DNA from: Ypsolopha sequella
Taxonomy: Eukaryota; Arthropoda; Insecta; Lepidoptera; Ypsolophidae
DNA: 64,000 bases
NCBI GenBank assembly: GCA_934047225.1
Contig: OW203998.1
Location: 16,445,280-16,509,279, forward strand
Direction of reading: 5' to 3'
Shown: piece by piece, positions 56,034 to 64,000 of the stretch
How the letters are laid out: each line of letters opens with the position of its first letter
How positions within the stretch are numbered: position 1 is the stretch's first letter
Notes under the pieces: generated by a model
What the model was told of the DNA's origin: nothing
Databases searched by the model: none
The model's input: only the letters and a program-made list of their open reading frames with translations
Position numbers and translations under genes: made by a program

Positions 56034-56050
56034 TGGCCATTCGAGCCGGA
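56034..56050 (+). other. Primer-binding site, two mismatches to tRNA-Tyr
   Basis: TGGCCATTCGAGCCGGA, against TGGTCCTTCGAGCCGGA in the intact copy. Both differences lie in the first six bases, next to where the primer's 3' end would be extended. It starts 5 bp after the LTR. Confidence 0.65.
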
Positions 56051-56490
56051 TCTAGATCCATTTTAGGCCCTTTGATCTGCGATCTATAACCATTTTTTGG
56101 TATTTCCAACCGCTATCTTCATGTTCTTTGTCTAAAGAACACGTGAATTCCGCTCTAATTTTCACTCTGCCCGCAGTATTACCCCGCATTCCCGCTCTTA
56201 TTTGCATTATCTATGCATTAAAACCCCGCATTCGTCAAAATATTAGTGATTCCATTTCCTATATACTGGAAATTATAAATTATCTACAGTGAAATACGCC
56301 ATTCTGTTAATTTATCCGCTGCGATTATACCATTTGATCATTTCACAGAAAATATTATCTGCCTACCTGCTAATTCTTAATATTATCGAGAGGTACTCGT
56401 ACACAGGTTCGTCCGCCGCCCGTGTTATCTCTAACTCATTAGCATTATTCTATGTTGTAGTCAGTATAAAACTTTCAATAGTTCTGGTAC

Positions 56491-59400
56491 TTGCCTAACT
56501 TTGTACTATATAACATGCCAAATTCCGCAGAAGCTGCAAAATTAAAGATGTCGTATAGTTTAAAGAAGCTTAAAAATAAAAGGCAAGAATTGTTTAATCG
56601 CCTTCAGAGAGTTTATGACTTTTCTAAAACCGCTTTAGAGGATGTTTCTTCGGCAGAATTGTTTATGGCCAATGTCGAAACATTGGATACTGTACGCTCA
56701 GAAATTCATGTAATCATAGATGAAATTAATGACACAGAGGTATTGATAAATCCTAATTTTGAACCAAATTATCAAAGTTGGTCAGCTTTTGAGGATCTTT
56801 ACTCCCATTGCAAATACATCAACCGGAAGTTATCACATTCTTCGAAATCGGCTGACTCTAAGGTTAAAGCTCCACTTGACATGGAATGTCCCAAAAAACC
56901 TACTATCAAGCTTCCAAAACTGGAACTCGTTGGTTTTTCTGGTGAAGCTACTATGTGGCCAACATTCTATGAAACATTTAAAACCACGATTCACGATAAT
57001 CCGGACTTGACCGACAACGAACGAGTACAATACCTGATGGGTAAACTTTCTGGCCGGGCACTTTCGATTTGTTCTGGAATCACACCGAACGCAACTAACT
57101 ACGACATAATCTGGAAAACACTCGTTTCTACTTTTCAAGACTCGCGTAGTTTAGCCACTACTTATTTGGATCAAATGTTTGAATTTCGCCCTTTAACTAC
57201 CGCTAGTTCAAAAAACTTGGACTTGTTTTTAGACAAGTTCTGTTCCGCTGTTTCGTGTTTAAAATCACTGAATATTAAAGATCTTTCGGATTTTATCCTT
57301 ATGTATTTGGCCCTTAAAAAACTTGATGTTGAAACCGCTCGTTCATTTGAAATGTTTAAACGTGGTTCCGATTTACCCCATTATGATGAATTAATATCAT
57401 TTTTACGGGAACAAACTAAGATACTGAACCGCACTGCACCCGCAATTACCGCTCCCGCTCCGAACCGCTCCGTTAATAATAATAACAACAAAACCGGGTA
57501 CAGTACCAAGTCAACCCATGCTTTTGTCTCCGCTTCGACCAATAATAATTGTTGTCCGCTATGTAAACAATTAAAACACTATAATTTATATAAGTGTCCC
57601 GAATTTGTGAAACTAGATATCGAGAAAAGATTTCAGTTCATCAAATCTAATAACGGTTGCACCAATTGTTTAAGTATTACGCATAACAATTCCGCTTGTA
57701 AATCGTCTTATAATTGCCGCCATTGTAATTGTAAACACCATTCGATGTTGTGCCGCAAACAAAATGTGATGAATACTCACACCGCGCTTGGTCAAAATAT
57801 TACCGTGTCTCCACGCACACATACGCAATCTTCGAGGTTGGTGGATCCTGCCGTATCGGCGACTAACACAGAACATATGACTAATGATTCTCAATCCGTA
57901 CCAACTGCGAGTAATAATATTTCTTTATGTAACTTACAGCCTAACTCGCAGCGTAATGAAACATGCCTTTTAGGTACAATTCAAGTGATCGTGAAAGATT
58001 CTAACGGTATGTCTGTCCGTCTACGTGCGCTCTGCGACCCTGCGTCACAATCCAGTTTTTCGACGGTTTCCTGTTGTGAGAAGCTTAACTTAAAATATGA
58101 AAAAATTCCCCGCGCTTTTGTTAAGGGCATCGGCTCCTCATCAAACCCAATTAAGGGTGCGACAAACCTTAAATTGTTTTCACGATTTGATGATTCGGTT
58201 TCAATTTCGCTTGACACTTATTGTAATCGACCGTATTACCGACAACTTACCATCGGTGCAGGTGGATTTGTCTACGCTTTCATATTTAAAAGGTATCACA
58301 CTTGCTGATGAAACCTTTTACTTACCGGGCGAGATTGATATTCTTATCGGTGCATCTTTATTCGCGGATATCTTGTTATCAGGCCGCGTCTCTGGTCCCC
58401 CGGGTACGCCGACGGGATTTCAGACCATCTTCGGTTTTACGCTAATTGGTAATACGCCTGTTTACCAAAATACCGCATGTTCAATTTCGTTATGCTCTTA
58501 TATGGAGATTGAACCGCCAATAGATTTTATTTTACAAAAATTTTGGCAATTAGAAGAGGTGCATTGTGAACCTGCTTCTAGTCCCGCAAATGATGAATGT
58601 GAAAAATTATTTATCAACAATGTGTCACGTGACCCCGCTGGTCGCTATTCGGTTTCTTTACCGTTCGCACGGAATCCTAACATACTAGGAAACTCGTACC
58701 ATCACGCAAAAAAGTGTTTTATGTCTCTTGAGCGTAGGTTTGTTTCTAACGCAGATTTACGTTCCGAGTATAACAATATAATAAATGAATACCTAACTAA
58801 AGGTTACATATCCCCGCTTCATAATGATGACCAATTATCTCTTGGTTATTATATTCCGCATCATCCCGTAGTGCGTGTTGATAAATCAACGACAAAGGTG
58901 CGTATTTGTATGAATGCCAGTACTAAGACTGACTCCGCTGATGGTACTCGTGTCTCATTAAATGACACGCTGCACACAGGTGCTAATTTGCAAAACGATT
59001 TGTTTTTAATTTTACTTGACTTCCGCTTGTATGAAATCGCTTTTACCTCGGATATCAAACAAATGTTCTTACAAGTTTTGGTTAACGCCGATGATCGCAA
59101 ATTTCAAAAGACACTTGCACTAGCATTCGGCTGGTATGCGCAAAGTCAAAAGTCTGTCCGCTCAAGACCGTCAGTGTCGCCCGCCTTGAGCTTTGTGCCT
59201 CGTTACTCATGTCGAAATTAACTCGTCGTGTAGTTGACGCTTATAAAATACGTCACAATATTGAACGTATTTACTGTTTTACCGATTCTATGGTAACTTT
59301 ACACTGGATACATTCCTCACCGCACAGGTTTAAAACCTTTGTCGCGACGCGTATAACAAAAATAATATCCGCTATTCCCGCTGAATGTTTTTACCATACA

Positions 59401-61080
59401 GCTGGTTCTCAAAACCCGAGCGACTGTCTTTCCCGTGGTCTCACTCCCACGCAGTTGATGAGTCACCCGCTCTGGTTCACTGGACCTGCTTGGCTTTATC
59501 TGGACGCTAAAGAGTGGCCAATCAAAACAATAGAATCAGCTTCTATTGAAGAAAACTTGCCGGAATCAAAAACAATTTCTCTTCCCGCTTTTAGTAATGA
59601 AGAACCGCATCCACTTCTTTCTCTTTCGGAAAGAATTTCGTCATGGCTTGTGCTTTTACACACAATCATTTACATCTACCGATTTTTACGTATTTTACCG
59701 CGCTCTAATATTTTTACCGCTACCGATATGGATTTCGCTGAAGTTGCATTGATTAAAGCTCTTCAAGCATTTTATTTTTTTGATGAAATAAAAAGATTAA
59801 AGTCAAATAAACTTTGTTCTCCCGCTTTAAATCGACTATCGCCATTTTTAGATAAAAATGGATTGTTACGCGTTGGTGGTCGACTTCGCAACACAGACAT
59901 GACGTTCGATCAACAACACCCTGTGTTGTTACCTCGTAAAAATCATATTGTCGAATTGATTATCATTCATTATCATCGCAAAAATTGTCACACTGGACCA
60001 GTGGCTTTAATGTCAATAATCCGCCAAAAATTTTGGATACTTTCCTGTCGAAATATTGTTCGTCGCGTAATACATAGCTGCAATTATTGTTTTAAGGCGA
60101 AGCCGAGACAAACCTTCCCTTTCATGGCAGATTTACCATCATGCCGCGTTAATGAGGCTAAAGCTTTTGTCCACTGCGCTGTGGATTATTGTGGTCCTAT
60201 CAGTATCACTCCGTATCGAAAACGTGGAGTCCGTCCCGTCAAATGTTACCTCTGCATATTTGTATGCCTGGTGACTCGTGCAGTTCACGTTGAATTGGCA
60301 ACTGATCTTAGCACGAACACTTTTCTTTCCGCGTTCAAACGTTTTTTATCTAGACGTGGAGCAGTGTCTTTCGTATATTCTGATAATGCTACGAACTTTG
60401 TAGGCGCTAGAAATGCCCTCTCAGAAATTTACAATTTGACAAATTCCGAAGAATTTAAAACGTCTTTCGCGAATGAACTTGCCGATCATAGAATACAATG
60501 GAAATTTAATATTCCACGTAGCCCACATTTTGGGGGACATTATGAGATATATGTCAAAGGATTTAAGACGCATTTGCATAGAGTAGTAGGTACTCAACTG
60601 TTGACCTACGAAGAATTATTAACTGTAGTTACGCAAATAGAATGTGTCATAAATTCTCGTCCGCTTACGCTGCTGAGTGAAGATCCATCTGAACTTAGCG
60701 CGTTAACTCCTGCACATTTTCTGATGTCAACTCCTTTAAAAGAATTACCCGCTTGCAAGGTGGCTGATGAGCCAGTTAATTTATTACGTCGCTACGCGTT
60801 GCTTGATCAAATGGTAGAATCGTTCGCGAGGCGATGGAAGAATGATTATCTCCATCTTCTCCAGTCTAGAGGAAAATGGAATACACCTACCAACCCAATC
60901 AAAATTGGATCTGTTGTCGTTGTAGTTACCGACAATACTCCACCGCTTCAATGGCCGCTCGGTGTCATTGTAGCTGTATACCCTGGCAAAGATAATGTCA
61001 TTAGGGTAGCTTCTGTCAAAACGACGACAGGTGTTTACAAACGACCTGTCGTGCGTCTTTGCCCTCTCCCATCTCAATAA
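56491..61080 (+). pseudogene. BEL/Pao Gag-Pol, frameshifted and deleted
   Basis: The frame from 56491 follows the intact polyprotein through Gag, the zinc knuckles and the protease motif. An extra T near 58222 shifts it after about residue 577, and it stops at 58308. The Pol sequence continues in the next frame up to the start of RT (about residue 873). There a 754-bp deletion removes about 251 codons, including YMDD and the first RNase H aspartate region, and restores the original frame by arithmetic (+1 -754). From 59209 the frame runs intact through the rest of RNase H, integrase (all D, D, E and H2C2 residues present) and the C-terminal domain to 61080. Scattered substitutions include L to F, S to T and F to V. 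Gag and integrase pieces are intact only as separate frames. Confidence 0.92.
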
Positions 61081-61160
61081 CTCCTTTCTTTGCCCCCGCT
61101 TCAAAATTTCGTTATTCTCTGTCTTATTTTTACTTTTCTATTCTTATTTTAAAACCAATG

Positions 61161-61180
61161 GTTTTAACGCCGGGGGCAAA
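61161..61180 (+). other. Polypurine-type tract upstream of the 3' LTR
   Basis: GTTTTAACGCCGGGGGCAAA immediately precedes the LTR, the same as in the other copy. Confidence 0.65.
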
Positions 61181-61645
61181 TGTTCGCGCCACTTCTTGTG
61201 GCTCTCATACTGCGAGGTAGTTGTGAATTAATATTTGCAACTGTCATTTTCGCTGCATCTCCACCCGCTTAGTTTTGGACGCAAATCAATCAGTCGTCAA
61301 TCAGAAGCCTTTCACGCCGGAGGTATACGCTGATTGTCATTCGACTAGGTCCTACCTCGACCCTACCGCCCGCCATTTTGAGATCGCACCCGCTGTGCGC
61401 CTCATTTTCATCTATTACTATTACGAAGAAAATTAGCCGAGAAGAGCGCAACCAGGCACGAAGAGGAAGAAGAAAACCATCTTGGAGAACACCAGAGACT
61501 TGGTGGCTCAGGCGAAGCGTGGTTTGTGGTGCATGCAGCTCCTTCCCAAGGTCAGATCTTTCATCTTCGTAATTATTTCTCTTCACTTCCCGCTATTTTT
61601 AAAACCTATGGTGATACAAAGCACTGCCGTCATATCGCGTGCTCA
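61181..61645 (+). repeat. 3' LTR of the plus-strand BEL/Pao element
   Basis: 465 bp, identical by eye to 55564-56028 and followed by the TSD copy GAACC at 61646-61650. Confidence 0.95.
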
Positions 61646-61650
61646 GAACC

Positions 61651-62138
61651 GATGTACGATATGCGAGCAGTATCGGGCAACAGGAAGTACCGCACCGCTT
61701 TCCGTTCCCGCACCGGAAGCGAACTGCCACGGAATTCTACCGCCTCTTTTGACTCTATTGAGTTTCGTACCCGACATAGACTTAGGATATACCATAGAGT
61801 TAGGATTTAGAGGGATTTATGCTAAGTCTATGGTACCCGGTTTGCAACACTAACCCGTTCAAAAATCAACTCGCGTCTCAACACTGACCGTTCAAAAATG
61901 GCTTTGTCGCTAAGCTGGTATCGACTTTTTCAACATCAACTATGAGGGGTTCGCAAGGTTTGCATAGGCTCCAAACCTCACTTGACATTTTTTTTTGGGC
62001 CATCCCACTCAGCTGCCATATAAATGCTTTAGGTGTTTGTTACGTCCTGATGGCTTTGATTTAAATGAAACTTTGCACACATCTTTGTATATATTTCTCT
62101 CACCCCCCACACCACATTCCGACCCATCTCTCATCAAG
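61651..62138. other. Unassigned stretch
   Basis: A short inverted repeat, CATAGACTTAGGATATACCA / GCTAAGTCTATGG, lies at about 61777-61832. GTTCAAAAAT occurs twice near 61858 and 61890. No gene was recognised. Confidence 0.35.
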
Positions 62139-63130
62139 AGGTGCAAGATGGCGAGATATTATAAAGCACCGAATTCGTGAAATGGTTTCAGGTAAAAACT
62201 GTTTTCCATGAAACGGTAACTGAATATTTATAGAAAAGTGTATAAACTTAGTCTTCGTTACATGAACGACGTCTGTATTTCTCTCTTTTTGTATTACCAG
62301 TATAAATGAAAATTATACAACTTGCTAAACTTTGCGTAAAAACGAGGCAATATTCACGATATCCTGACAGGTATTATGATGGTGTTTCATCAAATTTTAC
62401 TTTTTGGGCTGGATAGAGCCGTAGTTAGATGTCACTAAAAAATACTTATGAAAAAAAAATATGAAGAAAATAAGCTGTACTTCACAATCAGTTTTTACAT
62501 TTTTTATGAATCTTAAGAAAAATCCAGGCGTAAACGGGCCTCTTAAATTTCGTACAAGGGGATCCTCTCAACATTATATTTTGAACTTAATATAATGCAA
62601 AAATGACAATTGACGTTTAGAGTGTCGCTACTCGACGAAACCCGTTCAAAAACTCAGCGTTACAACCCCAGCCTAGGGTTCTTTAAGGGCCTTACTATTG
62701 CCAAATGGGTACTTTCTAAAGCCTACTCCTCGTTTATGGCCAAACCAAAAATAATGAAAAAATGTATTATGAATAATCAACTCTTAGAAAACATATGCAA
62801 CAGTTTTCTTTTTCATACCACTAAAACTTCTACATGAATTTTTTTTTTACTGAATGATGTTTTTTGACCTCAAATTCCCTACTGCTCCTGAGTTGCTTGG
62901 CTGATTGAATTCATCTATGCTTTGAAAAATAGATAAACTTTATACCTATAAACATATAAGATTATTCAATCGAGTAATCACGTCCAAGTGAAAAGTATAA
63001 TTTTCCCCTATTTCGCTCTATCAAGGACGCAGCGAGCGTCGTAACAGCCACTATGCATTGCGCGCTGATATGAACGTTATTTCAATGTCGTTTCCGTTGA
63101 TATTTGTAGTGACAAATATCGAGCTGCTAA
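62139..63130 (-). mobile_element. Composite dispersed repeat (copy 2, inverted)
   Basis: Bases 62139-62560 are the inverted counterpart of 7741-8156, e.g. GCAAGATGGCGAGATATTA, CACGATATCCTGACAGGTAT and AGAAAAATCCAGGCG. Bases about 62985-63130 carry GCGCGCTGATATGAACGTTA, the inverted counterpart of the left half at 7500-7560. The intervening 62561-62984 is diverged or a separate insertion. Confidence 0.55.
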
Positions 63131-63189
63131 TTTGGCGATGGTAATCGCCTTAATGAACGCACTGTTTAGTTTCGAAGCTGTTTGAGTTC

Positions 63190-63600
63190 GAGGACAATAC
63201 AACTGGAATAATTTTGGTAGATGCCACGCCCCACATGTCAGGAACCTTGTAAGCCAGGTCGAGATGCTTTCTCTAGTTTTCGATTTCGGCTTTCACAAGG
63301 CTCTCACATCGTGTGGTATTGTGATATCCACTAAAAACAGACGGCCTGCGCACAGTAGATCAACATGATGTCAGGTTAATCCGCGAGAATAGTTCTATCC
63401 GTGATGGATGACGGATCGATCCCAGTAGAGTTTGGCGCAGTCGTTTTCTAGTACTAGTGCCCAATTCGTCTGATCCAAAAGGCAGTACTTGTGTTGTGTG
63501 TACAGTGATCGAGTTACTGATGAAGGATTTCGGCCACATGCCTGTGTAGATACTCAGACTCTCCAGGGGCACATGCTCGGCAAACACCTTGTGTCCCATT
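63190..63600 (-). pseudogene. Decayed LINE ORF2 C-terminal fragment
   Basis: On the minus strand the frame includes CAKLYWDRSVIHHG, then after stops LFLVDITIPHD. After a frameshift it reads LVKAEIEN and HLDLAYKVPDMWGVASTKII. This pattern (YWDRS...VDITIPHD...LVKAE...YLDLA.E...MW.V) is one I recognise from a LINE fragment repeated throughout lepidopteran genomes. Several stops and at least one frameshift show it is dead. Confidence 0.7.
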
Positions 63601-63743
63601 CTGATTAAATTATTTCACGTAGAAAATTACTAGTTCCCCGTATTGACCACCTAGCTTGATCCTGTATTAGCACAGACAAAACTCGCGGTTTTTCTAAAGG
63701 GTCACCGAAACTTATTACCACTATTTGTTGTTTTTCATAGTTA

Positions 63744-64000
63744 TACAACGTGTAACAGAAAGGTGTAACCATATTTGAAGAGCTTATTCAGTCAATGGTA
63801 TAGAACAATTTTTATTATGAAGTCAACCCAGAAATCTCAAAAAAAAATCTGCCCTTACATACATTGCGGCCGAGCGGCATTGCATTTTTCTATGAAGCAA
63901 GTAATTTTTTTTTTCGTTGTTCAGGATTTGTTCCATAGTAAAAGTTGTTCTAAACCATTGACTGAAAGCTCTTCAAATATCGTTACATCTTTCTGTTACA
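63744..64000. mobile_element. Palindromic TA-type MITE (copy 3, cut by window end)
   Basis: It starts TACAACGTGTAACAGAAAGG after a TA. The internal arms match the copies at 39043 and 41022, and it reaches TTTCTGTTACA at the last base. About 7 further bases would complete a 264-bp element. Confidence 0.85.

Larger units (their letters stand above)
55564..61645 (+). mobile_element. BEL/Pao LTR retrotransposon, internally deleted sister copy
   Basis: A 6082-bp copy on the opposite strand to 42394-49233. Its two 465-bp LTRs look identical to each other, and the TSD GAACC is perfect at 55559-55563 and 61646-61650. Relative to the other copy, its LTRs share five substitutions and two 1-bp deletions. 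Internally there is a 1-bp insertion near 58222 and a 754-bp deletion at 59110/59111, with AG microhomology at the junction. The length difference between the copies (758 bp) is fully explained by these changes plus one base lost before the primer-binding site. It is recent but cannot supply its own reverse transcriptase. Confidence 0.95.

Noticed and set aside
42394..61645. Inverted segmental duplication explaining the two BEL copies
   Set aside because: Each copy has its own TSD and LTR-shared private differences, and the flanking DNA is not duplicated.

Overview
This window is eukaryotic, AT-rich and dominated by repeats. It is most likely nuclear DNA of a moth or butterfly. The support is recognition from memory of repeat families common in Lepidoptera: a tRNA-derived SINE with a conserved core near 6.2-6.4 kb, LINE 3' ends with (TTTGA)n or (TTTGAA)n tails, a decayed LINE peptide containing YWDRS and DITIPHD near 63.4 kb, and (TTTC)n-tailed retroposons. 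No database search was possible. I found no host protein-coding gene that I could support. Nearly all short open reading frames look like chance or shadow frames, so the window is probably intergenic or a large intron.

Layout. 0-9 kb: tandem repeats interrupted by a hAT-type MITE, several palindromic MITEs, tRNA-derived SINEs, and a composite repeat that recurs inverted at 62-63 kb. 9-20 kb: mostly unassigned AT-rich DNA with a few decayed repeats. 20-25 kb: two CpG-rich islands, one a candidate promoter/first exon on the minus strand (20.4-20.8 kb) and one a candidate noncoding first exon on the plus strand ending in a strong splice donor (24.13 kb). 25-28 kb: a SINE-derived insertion with a 94-bp-arm hairpin, and other hairpins. 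31-33 kb: decayed LINE and Ty3/Gypsy 3' end. 34-42 kb: fold-back elements, an inverted pair of retroposons with target-site duplications (TSDs), palindromic TA- and hAT-type MITEs, and a 111-112 bp tandem repeat.

42.4-49.2 kb holds a complete BEL/Pao LTR retrotransposon on the minus strand. It has identical 467-bp LTRs, a perfect 5-bp TSD (GTATG), a primer-binding site matching tRNA-Tyr, and one intact 1780-codon Gag-Pol frame with protease, RT (YMDD), RNase H and integrase motifs. 55.6-61.6 kb holds a sister copy on the plus strand with identical 465-bp LTRs and its own TSD (GAACC). That copy has a 1-bp insertion and a 754-bp deletion that removes the RT active site. Its LTRs carry private differences, so it is an independent insertion and not a duplication of the first copy.

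Between the two BEL elements, at 50.6-54.0 kb, lies a decayed Helitron Rep/helicase on the minus strand. It is split by a 5'-truncated LINE inserted in the opposite orientation. The window ends in the composite repeat, a decayed LINE, and the third copy of a palindromic TA-type MITE.
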